Origin: Sabellastarte sp. h YS-2021
Taxonomy: Eukaryota > Annelida > Polychaeta > Sabellida > Sabellidae
Direction: 5' to 3'
Assembly: GCA_964017235.1 (NCBI GenBank)
Contig: OZ024938.1
Span: 47,590,332 to 47,654,331, forward strand
Length of the DNA: 64,000 nt
Shown here: piece after piece, positions 11,401 through 23,700 of the stretch
Numbering within the stretch: position 1 is the first letter of the stretch
Layout of the letters: every line of letters begins with the position of its first letter
Program-made: the position numbers and the translations under genes
The notes under the pieces: generated by a model
Told to the model about the DNA's origin: nothing
The model's input: only the letters and a program-made list of their open reading frames with translations
Databases searched by the model: none

Positions 11401-12835
11401 TTATAATTCCTGTATATATCCTGTTTTGACATCAACTTGGTTTGTCTGTAAAATCCCAAGATCTTTTGCAGTTTTATATCCAAGCAATGCATGCCCTTCA
11501 TCTTTTAAACTGTAAAATCAGTGTTTATTATTCTTCCTCACTTCCTTTGTGCAGGCACAATTCTGATGTAAATTCTCCAAGAACATCCAGTGGTTTCTAT
11601 GTAGGAGAAATCACAAGAAAATGTGGATTTGTGAATCAGAAAATAAAATACGAGGCCAAAGGTTTCTCTGGCTTAAACTACCAAAAACGCCATGTAAAAT
11701 CAAAGTTTGCATATATTTGGCCTAAATGTCTGATTACATTGAATGTGGTGGCCTGAACATTCAATAAAAAATGTTGATTCTGAAAATGTTCAATTGATTT
11801 AATTAATTGTTTTGTATTCTGCTGGTACATTTGTTTTTAGCATTTATGGTGTCAAATTTGCATCTTTGCAACCATGTTCAGTGAAAGTACATGACAAAGC
11901 CTATTTTATATACAATATATGCATAAAAATATCAGTGATTATAGGTTGAAAGGATTTGGGGAAAAAATACATTAAGGAAATAGACCATGCACAGTGATGT
12001 CAAAAGGTAAGGTATTTCACTTTTTGCTAGATTTCATTACATTTTATTGTGTTATTTATGCATTTTATTAGAACTTAAATTAAATGTCAAAATGTCAATA
12101 TAAATGTTACATTGAAACTAATGATTATCAAATGACAAAAACAAAATTCTGCACTAGTTTCTCAGACAAACATCATCATCAAATAATGTTCCCACAATTG
12201 ATTTAGCATCAAATATTATCTCATTGTATTTTTATCTAAACTTGTTTTCAGACTTGCTGAATTTCATTCACTGTTTTACTTTGGATGGAGGATTTTCCTG
12301 CTGAGGATTTGCATGATATCATCTGAATTCAGATAAACCTACAGCAATATGGAAATGATTTTAAATGGATGTGGGTCACACATTGTGCTTTTTTACAAAA
12401 TGTTTTGCATTGTTGGCTAAAGAAAAATTGTGCTTCAGTCATATAAGATACCCTAAGAAGCTTGTTCAACAATGAAGCTTTATAATCCCCCATCTTACAG
12501 TTGGATATTTTTCTGACAAGTGCACATCATCAAATACACCAGGGATTATAAAATTGTTCATAAATGTTGAAAGCGATTTTTGTTTGAAACATAAAGATTG
12601 CTTGTTTCAAAGTCAGTGTCAAGTTTCAAATATTTTCTTTTAGGAATGGCTTGTTATTTTGATATAAAGTGAAGTGCTTCATTTGTATGCAATTTTTACT
12701 ACTGTGATTTTTGTCTGTGAATTTTTAAAATGAAGGCTCATAAAACAAAATTCTTAGAAAAACAACATTCAAATTGTCAGACTCATAATGTTTACCTGAT
12801 TACATTGTCATCAGGGCCAATAAATTAAACAATTT
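11401..12835. other. AT-rich stretch without genes
   Basis: It lies where the Gypsy-like reverse transcriptase and protease should be, but I see no pol motifs on either strand. It is possibly a further insertion or a replaced segment. Confidence 0.45.
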
Positions 12836-12962
12836 AAAAAGTGTGAATTTTTAATCTAAAAAGTGTGGATTCTTTACCTAAAAAGTGTGAATTCTGAAGC
12901 TTAAAAGTGTGGATTCTGAAGCTGAAAAGTGTGGATTCGTGAAAAAGAATTCACACTTTTTC
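12836..12962. repeat. 22-bp tandem repeat capped by an inverted copy
   Basis: Units of exactly 22 bp start at 12836, 12858, 12880, 12902 and 12924. The consensus begins AAAAAGTGTGRATTCT. The fifth unit is followed by the reverse complement GAATTCACACTTTTT (12947-12961), so the end of the array can fold back on any unit. Confidence 0.85.
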
Positions 12963-13159
12963 TGTTATCTGATACCAAAAGTGTAGTTTAATTGAACCAT
13001 ATGGAAAAAGCTGTTAGCCGTTCTTGAGCTACATTTAATTTTCTTTGCTCTCAGGTACCCCACAGCTTACTAGCAATGCTCCAGACTCAATCAATTGACT
13101 GATATCTGTTACCCTTCCAGGAGTTACCTGTATTTCATATCATAGGTCAAAACTTTTTC

Positions 13160-13480
13160 CTCGGCTTCTTGAGTGAGATCTGGTTCATCTACCAGATTCA
13201 CCTTAGACTGACTCTGACTTCTCTTTTTCAGCTCTTTATTTTTTTGCATCTAGCAAAATGGTCATATTTATGACACAACTTGTACTTTTTCCTTCAGCAG
13301 GACAGTTTTTATCTTTTGTTTTAACTTAGTGCAAAATTGATCAATTGTCTCGCCATGGTTTTGAGTCATTTGTCTAAGCAAGAGCCTTTGATAGACTGTA
13401 TTAACAGATGGTTTGAAGTTGCCACCCAAAGCTTCTAAAGCAGCGTTGTAGTCTTTATCATTGTGAACATCATATCCAGC
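13160..13480 (-). pseudogene. Ty3/Gypsy gag fragment
   Basis: The minus strand reads YNAALEALGGNFKPSVNTVY, then QRLLLRQMTQ and GETIDQFCTKLKQK. This is the retrotransposon gag core pattern (an F-K-P segment, an R-L-x-x-R-x-Q segment, then E-T-x-x-x-F). It lies upstream, in the minus sense, of the RNase H-integrase part and is probably the same element. It is short and frameshifted at both ends. Confidence 0.65.
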
Positions 13481-13965
13481 ACAGTGTAGCAGAAGAGCAT
13501 GTTTCTGTTTGCACTATCAACTCCTTTTGCAGTCAGGAAAATTTAAATGATCTTATCCATTTATTCCAGCATGTACCTAGACTTGTTGGATCACCAGTAC
13601 AGTAAATATTTTGAATATTTCCAAGTTCAATGTTTTAACTGCACTCTCCACAACATGATCTGCATGTTCCTCAAACATAATCAATGAGTGTCTCTATTCC
13701 AAAATAAAACAGAATTTAGTTGCCTTCAAGTTTCACTGTTTACTGTGTTCACACCTCTACACACACAATCTCTCTCTCTCTACTGAAGTAGAGTCCTCTG
13801 ATGACAAGATTTATGACTTCCTATGATGCAGATCCTACACATTTTACACCCAAGCAGTGATACACTGATGACTCATCATGTGTTTTAGTCACAGTTGATG
13901 TCCTTTGTTAAAATTTAATTTTAAATTTAAACAACTCTTTTCACCAACTTTATAGGTGAAATATA

Positions 13966-14727
13966 TATTACAAGACATATTCAGGATTGCTTAAATGACA
14001 TAGCCGACAGCCTCTCCAGAAAGGACAAAATAATCCAGACAAAATGGTCCTTGCACTCTTAAATGTTTAATCTAATTTGCAAAGTTTGGCACAAACCAAT
14101 GGTAAATATGTTTGCCACCAAAATGAATCACAAACGTTCACTTTATGTCTCGCCAGTCCCAGATGCCAGTGTAGTGAACATAGATGCATTAAACATCTCT
14201 TGGGATCGTCTGGACAGCTATGTTTTTTGTCCTGTAGCGTTCATTCTAAAAGTCACACAAAAAATTAACACCCACAGGTGCAAGATGATCGTAGTGGTCC
14301 CAGGGTGGCCCAAAATGCCTGGGACCTAGTGGATCTGTCAACAAAACCCCCATTACAACAACCTCACTGGCCTCAGCTGGTGAAACAACCGTTCAATTGA
14401 AAATACCATTAGAATCTGTTACACCTGATCTACAACCTTCGTGTTTGGTACCTAGACACCATTCAGAATCACTTCTACTCTGAGCAGGTGGCTTCGAGAA
14501 TTAAGGTACCTCAAAGACCCTCATCTAGAAAGCTGTATGAGTCAAGATTGACCATTTTTGAATTATGATACCAACAGAATCAGGTGGTCAGCTCAGAATC
14601 TACTATCTCAAACATAGCAGATTTCTTGACCTATTGATTTACTGCCAAAAATCTGAAACCTGCCAATATTGCTGCCTTTAGGACATAGCTGATCATTTAG
14701 AACATTTTGGCTAAGAGGTGAGCAAAA
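13966..14727 (+). pseudogene. DIRS element D, part 2: RNase H end, linker, YR N-term
   Basis: RNase H resumes with a RHIQDCLNDIADSLSRK stretch (about 13973-14025), which carries the last catalytic Asp. The conserved DIRS segment before the recombinase follows: MVNMFATKMNHK, SLYVSPVPDASVVN and DALNISWDRLDSY (14095-14215), then IVVVPGWPK (14290). Recombinase N-terminal helices are legible at 14540-14710 (STISNIADFLTY, then IADHLEHFG in a shifted frame). The copy is cut at 14727 by a LINE and continues at 18101 after the duplicated target. Confidence 0.8.
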
Positions 14728-14799
14728 TTATGATTATATATTATTTGGTCTCCCACAGACGAGCAGTAACATGGTTTCTACAGACAGTCTGGTCTTCCA

Positions 14800-15084
14800 T
14801 CACTGTACGCTGCTCTTCGTACCAGCATCCTGCCTTAACACCTCTACCAAGTCCACTTTAGGTCTTCCTCTTCTTCTCAGATTTTGGTTGGGCCACCATA
14901 GAACTAGGTCACTAGCAGCTAGTTCAGGATGTTGGTGGCAGTGACCAGCAAGTTTCATTCTTCTTACTGCTTTTTTATTTCCAAGAAGTGGGAGTTCCTC
15001 ATACACATTAGCATTTGTCCTCCATTCCCACCATTTGCCATTAGTGGCTTTCCTGAGCATCTTGGTGTGAGTTCCATTGAACAT
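14800..15084 (-). pseudogene. LINE ORF2 C-terminal region
   Basis: The frame reads NGKWWEWRTNANVYEELP, RRMKLAGHCHQHPELAASD, LVLWWPNQ and RRRGRPKVDLVEVLRQD. This is the conserved RTE-like tail in which a GH..RHPE.. segment precedes a basic RRRGRP segment. It lies about 72 bp inside the 3' end of the element at 14728. Confidence 0.8.
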
Positions 15085-15553
15085 ACATTCTATCTTTGGA
15101 GTTACTGTCCAGCTCTCACAGCCATATAGAAGTATAGATTCAATGGCTGTTTACAAAGAATCTAACTTTGATTTCTTTCGTCATGTTCGAATTCCACACA
15201 CACTTCATCTTGTTCAGTGCTTGTCAAGCTTGTGCTTTCCTAATTTTTATGTCTTTATCAGTGCTGTCGACCTATGATCCCAGGTATTTGAAATCCTTTA
15301 TGTTTTTTAATTCAATACCATCATTTGTTTGTAGAGCAGACCTCTCTGTATCTATGTTGTATGTTATGTATTTGGTTTTCTTGGCATTGAGAGCAAGGCC
15401 AAATTTTTGACACTCTCTCTGAACTCTTGATGGTATGCGTTGTGCTTGTTCTATTTTGTCTGATAACAGTGCAATGTCATCTGCAAAGTCTAGGTCAGTT
15501 AATGTAACTGTGGACTGTCTCTGTGATCTTCTGGGTGATATGGCGAACCCCAG

Positions 15554-16480
15554 TTACTCTTCGTATCCATTGAGTGCCCCTCTTAATGCATAGTCAAGAA
15601 CAATGATGAATAAGAATGGTGCAAGTGTATTTCCATGCATTATTCCAACAGTGATGTCAAATTGCTCAGTTTCACCATCTGTTAGTAATTGGGCTTTGGT
15701 ATTTTGATACATAGTTTTTATGGCATGTACAAGTCTTTCTGGTATACCATATGCTTGTAATATCTTTATCATTTTGCCTCTGTGTATTGAGTCGAAAGCT
15801 TTTTTGAAGTCAATGAAAGTTATTACTGCTGGTTTGTTATTGTTTTTCACCCCTTCAATGATTCTTTGTATGGCAAGTTTTGAGATACTGTCTTTCTTTT
15901 TGTTCTGAATCCATGTTGATTTTTCCTAAGTTTTAGGTCTAGTACCTCTCTAATACGGTTTAACATTAGTCTATTAAATATTTTGGCCATTATACAGGTT
16001 ATGCTGATGCCTCTGTAGTTGTTGGTCACAGATAGATTCCCTGACTTTGGAACTGGAATTATGTTCATGAAAGACCATTGTGGTGGTTTGTCACATTGCA
16101 CAAGTACCTTGTTACAAAAGTTAAGACTGATGTCATCAAAGTTACAGCAATGAAAGACTTCTGGTGGGATTTCATCCGGTCATGCACTTTTACCTAGTTT
16201 GAGTGATGTTTTTACCCTAGTAAACAGACCATCATCTATATCTAAACCCTCATACACTGCTGGTATTGTCTTGTGTCGCTCTTCTGCTTCTGGTGTATTG
16301 CCCAATAACTTGCTAAAGTGTGCAAACCAGGTGTTTACCCTGTCTGGACTCTCCTGCTACTTCACCATCTTTTGCATTCTTCCAGACAGCTCATTCACTG
16401 CCTTCCATGCCTCCCTGAACCTTTGTCCATCCATTGCATTTTCAATCTGTTCAATTTTCTGCATTGAGTTCCTACAAAGC
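15554..16480 (-). pseudogene. LINE reverse transcriptase
   Basis: Two frames cover the palm and fingers. The first (16101-15847) has WSFMNIIPVPKSGN, NNYRGISIT and KNQHGFR. The second (15850-15554) has AVITFIDFKKAFDSIHR (first catalytic Asp), a GI.HGNTLAPFLF segment and then the end of the frame. The F-A-D-D box is reached just downstream (near 15490) in another register, as expected from the complementary words there. The break near 15848 and several stops make it non-functional. Confidence 0.88.
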
Positions 16481-16945
16481 TGTTTTCCACTTTTCTTTGT
16501 TATCATTGTTCATACAGTGTATTCCTTGTAAGCTTTGTCCACCATTTCCCTGATGGGTATTATTTTGGGGTGTTTCGAAATGCTACTTCCTTTTGGCTTC
16601 CCTCTCTTAGGCACTAGTCCTCGTTGGCTTGATTGTTTGCCACCCCAAAGCTGGCGTAATTTATTGTTGTTTTTTTTGTTTAGGAGCTCTCAAGCTAAGT
16701 TTGATGGAACTTGTTACTACTCTGTGGTCCAATCTCAGTGTGTGGAAATAATTGAAAGCTTCCACATTTCTTACACTGTTTTTCCACTTTCTACGAGTGA
16801 GTATATAGTCTAGTTGATTCAAGTTGTCTGATGCTCTGCCTTTCAGTGTCCACAGTTCACCCTTTCTTTTCTGGAATTGAGTGTTTGCTGCTATCAGGCT
16901 GTGCTCTAAAAGAAAATCTACCAGGTGAGAACCATTTCTGTTTGT

Positions 16946-17428
16946 TTAGCTGTGGTAAGTGTGAAGTGCATATTCTGGCCCAAGTCTGGCATTGAAGTCA
17001 CCTAATCCTATCGGGAAGTTATGTGCTGGTTTTCTTTGAATTGCATCCCTCAGTATGTTGTAGAATTCTTCAATCTCATTTTCCCCTGTGCAATTTGTTG
17101 GTGAATATACTACCATAACTGTGCTTTTGGAATTTCCTGCAAACTCAGCCACTACTTTATTTACTTTCAATAATGCCTTCCTTGACTTAGACCCTAACAA
17201 TAATCCTACTCCACCTTTTGAAGCTTGTGCATTGTTTCTCCATGCTGATGATGTTATTATATGATGATCACCTTTCCTGTACTCTATCTCATAATTGTGT
17301 GTAATTCTGTGCTCTTGTATGCCAATAGTCTCAATTTGATTTGCCAGATATGCTAATTCCTCTTTCTGATTGTCCTTTCTTATTGTGTTTACATTAAAGG
17401 TTGCAATCTTCATTGAATGTCTGCACAT
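16946..17428 (-). pseudogene. LINE APE-type endonuclease domain
   Basis: The frame begins MKIATFNVNTIR, the exonuclease-endonuclease-phosphatase start with the metal-binding Asn. It continues with IGIQEHRI (catalytic Glu), GGVGLLLG, STVMVVYSPT and LGDFNAR, the D-x-N active-site motif. The domain nicks target DNA to prime reverse transcription. It ends after the D-x-N motif at a frame break, so the final S-D-H motif is not in this frame. Confidence 0.9.
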
Positions 17429-18100
17429 TAGAAATTACCTTGGTTGACTATTGTTTTCCATAGGTTCCCGTCATACTTGGTTTACAGAAACTACTTCATT
17501 CTGTGCATTCACAAGCCGTAGACCAATATCACCAATTCTGTCAGTAATCCTGCTCACTCCCGGAGCTGGAAGTATAGGATTTGCATTCTGTTGTGATTTC
17601 ATGTTTTCGCTTTACAAGGCTCATAATACCTAATGGCGCCACTCCACACAGGAATACCCTAGGACATTGGACAAAACAAGTAATCTCATACGACTTCAAT
17701 TAACGTGGGCCAAGTCTTAGCTTCTTCCTGAAGAGGATCTCTGGGAGCACCAGTACTATTTACCCATAGCTGCGGACTTGGTTCATGGGTACCAGGGCAT
17801 ATCCGCACTCGGATGGGCCTGCATACCGCATGTCTAGGGGCCAAGTCTCCTCCGAGTCCTCTGTAGTTTAGCCTGGGGCTGTAGAGTACCCAGTTACCAT
17901 GTGTGACCATGTGGAGGTACTACAAAAAGCTTGTTGTTGGAGAGGCTATGAACTGGCTGGAGAGACTTACACACTTGGCTCCCAAATGTGTAATGATTGT
18001 TGTGATGTGTCTAATGTGTGGTGTTTAGAATAGTCGAGCTAACTTTTTAAGCTAACTCTTCCTGCTTGCAGCCACACCACTGGCTAGCTTTCAAAGTGAA

Positions 18101-18990
18101 AGGTGAGCAAAAGCTTAGATATAAATAGGCTTATTGCAAGTTTTGCAGAGATAAGCCTATTGCTGACAGGGGTATACCCTCATGGAATTTGTCTTTGGTC
18201 CTGTTGGCTCTGTGAAAGACTCCTGTTGAACCTTTAAAAGATGCGAGTCTTCAGATTTTGACTTTCAAGACAGTTTTTTTATGGCTTTGGCATCTGACAA
18301 AAGACGGGGAGGTGCATTCCTGGACATACAGTTCTCTCAGACACAAACCCAATTGGAAGAAGGTCACAGTTTCTCCTACTTTCTTAGCAAAAAATCAATT
18401 GAAAATCCAGATTTGCTCAGACCAGTGATCATTCCAGCTCTAAAACCACTCCAGAGCTCAGATTTGACTGAGGACATGACTCTGTGTCCTGTTAAAGCCC
18501 TAAGATACTACTTGGACATAACCAGTGCTTTGAGAAAGGGGAAAAATCTCCTATTTCATATCCTTTAAGGAAGGCTTTGACAGAGATATCATGAGGTCTA
18601 CTATCTCTTCTTAGACCAAACAGACTGTATTATTAGTTTATCAGTCCTCTAATTCTGATTCACAAGGCTTACACATTGAGGCATATTATGTTAGATCTAT
18701 GTCTGCTTCTTTGGCTTTCAAGGGTGGGTCTCACTTGAACAAATTCCTGGCTCTTGCTATTTAAAGAGCCATAATACTTTTACCACTTTCTACTTAAAAG
18801 ACGTAGCTTGGCAAACCCATGACCAATCCAATGATGCCAGCTCAGTATATAGTCAATGTTTGAGTAGTTATACATGTCCTTCAAATGACATGCATATTTG
18901 TTATTCTCTATACATACAAGTAGCAGTGTATTCACATATTTTTTTATTTTACAGATGGCTCCATAGTCCCACATAGTTAGTGCAGCTTGG
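18101..18990 (+). pseudogene. DIRS element D, part 3: YR catalytic domain
   Basis: After the duplicated target the recombinase resumes: LDINRLIASF, RDKPIADRGIPSWNLSL, PVEPLKDASL, LTFKTVF and then MALASDKRRGG at 18281. In that box the usual GKRRSEI carries the first catalytic Arg. It continues with EDMTLCPVKALRYYLDIT, KGKNLLFHI and, in broken frames, YYVRSMSASLAFKGG (the H of the H-x-x-R box is lost). The W/K-SHNTF and FYLKD segments near 18765-18800 follow. The coding trace ends near 18850. Confidence 0.8.
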
Positions 18991-20572
18991 AGGCTTCTTT
19001 ACTGTCAGATGATGGCATTTCGCCTAAGGGGACGTGAAGATACCTCCAACCTACCTGGGTGATAGGGACTTAAGAGATACTACCAATTGTTTTTGATTTG
19101 AGAAGCTACACAAATATCTACTGCATCATGGTTCTTTGATTGAGGTTAGTAAATAATTACTTATCTTTAATGAGAATACGTCTTGTATAACCTAAAATGT
19201 GGGGTATGTAAGCTTATCTTATCCTCTTATCAAGTGCATTATTTGGTGACCCCTTGTCTTACATCCCTTGCCTTATCTTGTCATCTAACAGTGTGAGCAA
19301 AACAAATACCCTAATAATCTTTTGCTCCACAAAGCCATACCAAGCACTTGTGAGGATAAGGTAAGTATTTAACGTGTAAAACGTTAAACTACAATAAAAT
19401 TTGTTACAATTTTGTCACTTAAACTAAAAGGTCTGTGTAATCATTTTAGTTCTTTGTTCATCCACATGACATATTAAACTTGAAATATTATTTTCACATT
19501 CAATTTGCCAAATTAATTCAAGCTGGTGCTTTCACTGTTATTCCTGGCAATAAACAGTGTTATATTACTCGAGCAAGAGAGTACAGTTTGGAATCATGCT
19601 AACTTAATTATTAAGTGCCAGGTTAGACCAGTGCTTCACAGAAGTAAACCTATGTGTACATGTTCAAGTGTAATTGGGTGACATTTTAACTCAATGTTTT
19701 CAGTTATTTTCATGTGTTTGTTTTAACTTGAAGGAATCTATAGCTACACTAAACAACAAACAACTGCATTCAATGCTCAAAGATGAGTCAAAACGCATTT
19801 AGCTCACCAGAAATAGTTATTCAGCAATACTAAACTGTTACATTAGATTGTACATAAAATCTGCATGTGGTATAATGGGAAAAAGTTTATATTAAAAAAT
19901 GTTGTGGCATATTTTATTTTCAGCCTTAAACTGAGGCATATATACCCATCAGTGAAAAGGTGATTTTATGATAATGTTTCTTGTTTAAAATAAATTGTTT
20001 AAAGGGATAAGAACATGAATGATGCAAGTGCAAACCAATCATTATGTGTAAATATGTGGACATAATAATGTCAAACATATACAATAAATATTCTGGAAGA
20101 AATCTGAAATTTTTTTAAACAATTGCCTGATATGTTGAGTTTATACAGAAATTTAAATTTAGAGGAATAATGTTTACTCTGTGATAAAATCAGTTGATGT
20201 AATGTTGTGTATCAGGAGATTTAAATATGTGTTTTGAAACTATTATGATATGTTTACTCAAGGAAAGAAACTGATAATGGTAATCTCGACTGATAAATAA
20301 ATTCTAGTTGTCAGTATTCAGAATAAGAATATGGTGATAACCAGATATGCTAAACTGGAACATACTGGGTATATCTTGTACATTCCCAAATAAATATACC
20401 AATATCATATCGTAGTATTTCTCAGTTATAGTGCTTGAAACAAATAGTAGTAAAATACTTTAAACTTTCCAATCAGATGAAGTAAGAACAAAATCTTCAA
20501 AACCTATCAAAATATAATTAAGTAAGGAACTATCAGATTGTAACTTTTTCAACTAAAAAAGTCCATTACAAA
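18991..20572. other. AT-rich intergenic stretch upstream of the TMEM26-like gene
   Basis: No coding signal, RNA gene or known repeat is recognised. It must hold the promoter and 5' UTR if exon 1 is as drawn, but no element can be named from sequence alone. Confidence 0.5.
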
Positions 20573-20788
20573 ATGTTCAACAACCATCAGTTCAGTCATG
20601 AACGTTTGGAGAATGCCACCAGGCCATCCACGCCAGTGTCAGAAAACAACAATTCAAATAATGATGAGGGAAAAGAGAAGCTTGTCAATGATGACGAAGC
20701 AGTCAAGCCTGAAGAGAAAAAAACTGTGCCAACTGAAAATGTAGTGGAACCAAACAAGAGATCAACAATATTGGGCCTGCTAAGTAAA
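20573..20788 (+). CDS. TMEM26-like: TMEM26-like exon 1 (start codon, 72 codons)
   Basis: ATG sits in a good context (A at -3). The exon encodes a hydrophilic, acidic and Asn-rich segment (SENNNSNNDEG, DDEAVKPEEKK) ending STILGLLSK. The donor AAA|GTAAAT at 20789 gives phase 0. An overlapping GT four bases earlier would put a stop in exon 2, which favours this donor. No homology to vertebrate TMEM26 is seen here, so assignment to this gene is inference. Confidence 0.6.
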
Positions 20789-23700
20789 GTAAATATAATT
20801 AAAGAGTGAATGCTAGAGTTGAAATATAATAATATTTACATATTTATACCAAACACTAAATTAAATTTAGCTTGATCAATATTGCTTGTTTTTAATTTAT
20901 TAAAAAAATTCTATTTGTGTGTAAAAGTTGTTTAAAAGTAAAATAGATTTAAAAATAAGATGCTTTAAAAGATTATAATCTTCATTAAATATCTCAAAAT
21001 AAATCTTTTCAAACATGCTCATTGATAATTTCAAACATGTTCATTGATAAATTGAAACAAAATGTTCTAAATACTGCCTTATTGGTAACAATATTGAAAT
21101 GAACATTTTTCAATGTCAATGTTGAAATTCAGGGTGTTGTTTCAAACTTTCGATATTGATCCCTTCCCTCTATGGTAATTATATTATCACCCCCTAAAAA
21201 GCACTAAAAGTTTACTCAACTGATTCTTTTTGGTTGGTAGAATACATTGATAACTTGGTCTTGTGTGTATTGTTGCATATTTTAATCAAATGATATTCAT
21301 GATGCTACATTTAAACCAACTACACATAACGATTTTTGTCTATGTTGTGCCACATTATGTCTGGGAGCAGTATTATTTTTTGTGATTCTTATATTGTTTT
21401 GTTGTTTCAGCTTGTAAAATCCAAAATAAAAACAGAAGATAAAGCAGAGAAAAACCAAAAAAAGAGGAAGAAAAAAACTAAATCTGTGAAACTGAAAAAA
21501 GCCAAAACTAAATTCAAGAAGTGCTACAAAAGATTTATTGTAAGTATCAACAGCAATTTGTCTGTGCTTTACAAAAGCCATTTCTAGTCATATATTATTT
21601 AGATTAATATAGATTATAGTTGCAGCTGGTTTTCATTTTCTAAAATCCAGTTGTCTATTTTTCGAAATTTATAACAAAAATCTTTTTCAATGAGTTAAAA
21701 ATTAGTAATATGAAGCTTTGCAATAATTTTTACCAAAAAAGAATATCTGACCTGATGGCTTTTTATTATGATTTTTTCTGGAGTCTTAACAGAAACTGTA
21801 TATCTAAAACTGAAAAAAGAACTACTGGTTACCCCACAGCCTTTAAATAATGTGTGGGAATTGTTTTCACACATGGCCACTGGATGGGCTTTTGGGCAGG
21901 TTGGCAGTGGGAAAAAGCTTGTCTGGGCTATATCTCAGAAACTGTGAGCCTTAAAATGTTGATACTGTAAGATATAGGAAGTTAATACCTGGGTTATCGG
22001 TTAGGGACATTGGTTAGGGTGTGTAGGTGTGTGGTGTACTGTGTCATGATGTGACCTTGATTTAATCTTTGACCTTGCTGTAATGACCTTGACTTTTAAA
22101 ATTTTGTGCAGGCTATATCTCAGAAACTGTAAGGTATAGGAAATTGATACTAGGTGGAAAATTGGTCGGGTGTATATGTGCAGTGACATTGATTTTGACC
22201 TTTGATTTTGCCGTAGTGACCTTGACCTTTAAAATCTTGTCTTGGCAATATCTTAGAACCCTGTTAGGTGTAGGAAGTTGATTCTTGGATGGGTCATTGA
22301 TTTGGGAGTGTAGGTATGCTAAATCATGGCGTCACATTTAATCTTGTCCCTGCCAAAGTATGTTCACCTGCCATATTTAAGATATATTTCTCTTGTCACA
22401 AAGATATATGGATTGCTGTAACTGATTGCTATATGTATTTTTTTAATTGTGCTATTTCCATTGACAGCTATACACCAATCAATAAACATGACAGTTTCAT
22501 AGGTTTTAGTTTACTGATTAATACTGTCATCTTGATTTGAACTGTTTTGTTTCAATACTTTATCTTTACATACATTTCTATCTCTTAAATGCTATTTTCT
22601 CTACTTAAACATTGGTTGGACTTTACATGACTGATACTGTTTGCTCTGAAAGTCGGCTGATCTTTGTACTGTTTCACTTCTTTTATATCTCATGATGTCA
22701 AAAACTATCACCCTGAGCTGTGGGGTACGGACATCTCCGATGTTTTTTACAATTTGTAATAGGAATTATTATCATCCAGACTGACTTTTACTTTTCAGCT
22801 TAAATAATAGAGGTTTTGCTCTATATGATGAATTTTACTTTTCCTGAAACAGATATTGATTGAAACCTTTATGTGTGTGTCTAATCTAATCACACATTTG
22901 TAGCACTTAATTTTTGTACTAGCAGATTTTATGGCACAAATACATAGTCATTATTCAAATTTCACCAACCCAACAGGCATTATATAGGTTATAGGCCAGA
23001 GATATAATTGTATTAAAGAGAAATTAACATGGGAAAAGCCCCAACCAGAAAAGAAGGTTTTATGTGTCTCCCCCATACTGTTAAAAGAGGGGAAGCCGCT
23101 GCCTTTGAACAGTTTAACAGGTGCTTAGATGATGAGAAAGAGTGGATGTCAAACTAGTAAGCTCAAATTGAATCCTGACAAGACTTGAGTTTATCATCTT
23201 TGGTCCGAAAAGTCAGAGTGACAAGTTGAAAGAATGTTTTCCAATTAATATCTTGGGAAGTCCACTATGCCCTGTTCATTCAATTAAGAATTTGGGTGTG
23301 TAGTTCGATTCAGAATTTTCCTTGTCCAAGCATGTTCAGAATGTCTGCAAAAGTTGCTTTGTGAAACTTTGTGAGTTAAGCCATGTCAGGCAGTTTTTGC
23401 TCGTTATGATTCTGTACTTGCGGCTAATGCTCTTGTTAGTGGTTGGTTGGATTACTGCAACTCACTTTTCAGGAGCCTCTCCAAGTTCAAACCACATAAA
23501 TTACAGTGCATCCAAAAAAGTGCAGCCAGAATTGTATCAAACGCCAGTTTGCAGAAAAATAGATACACCAGTATAACTCCTGTGCTTAAGAAATTACATT
23601 GGCTCCTGGTTGAACTCTGCAGTGTTTAAGACAGCCACACTTGCCTACAAGTATCTTCACACAGGTTTTCCTCTGTATTTTTTCCATATCTTTTTTTCCT

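Larger units (their letters stand above)
9331..13965 (-). mobile_element. Ty3/Gypsy-like LTR element remnant inside DIRS D
   Basis: The segment separates the two halves of the DIRS D RNase H. In minus orientation it contains a gag fragment (13160-13480), RNase H with integrase (10353-11400) and the integrase C-terminus with the end of the polyprotein (9755-10300), in normal Ty3/Gypsy order. Protease and most of the reverse transcriptase are missing. I compared 9331-9750 with 13480-13965 by eye and found no convincing LTR pair or target-site duplication, so the exact borders are uncertain and other insertions may be included. Confidence 0.65.
14728..18100 (-). mobile_element. RTE-like non-LTR retrotransposon, about full length, with 12-bp TSD
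   Basis: The 3373-bp segment lies on the minus strand between two copies of AGGTGAGCAAAA (14716-14727 and 18101-18112). Removing it and one repeat rejoins the DIRS recombinase coding register, which is strong evidence of insertion. In 5' to 3' order (descending coordinates) it has a GC-richer leader (about 17640-17950), an endonuclease (17428-16946), reverse transcriptase (about 16470-15554) and a C-terminal region (15084-14800). The length and APE endonuclease plus RT layout fit RTE-like elements. Confidence 0.85.

Noticed and set aside
11442..11756. 104-codon plus-strand frame
   Set aside because: No domain or splice context, AT-rich composition, and it lies in the gap of a decayed Gypsy element.
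12836..12962. CRISPR-like array
   Set aside because: The 22-bp units are contiguous, with no unique spacers, and the genome is eukaryotic.
13735..13965. 5' LTR of the Gypsy-like element
   Set aside because: No matching copy could be found at the other end by eye, so I did not call an LTR.
17630..17680. Shared border with 9500 (ATACCCTAGGACATT word)
   Set aside because: A 15-base word occurs near 9492 and 17650, but flanks differ; it is too short to claim a common element.
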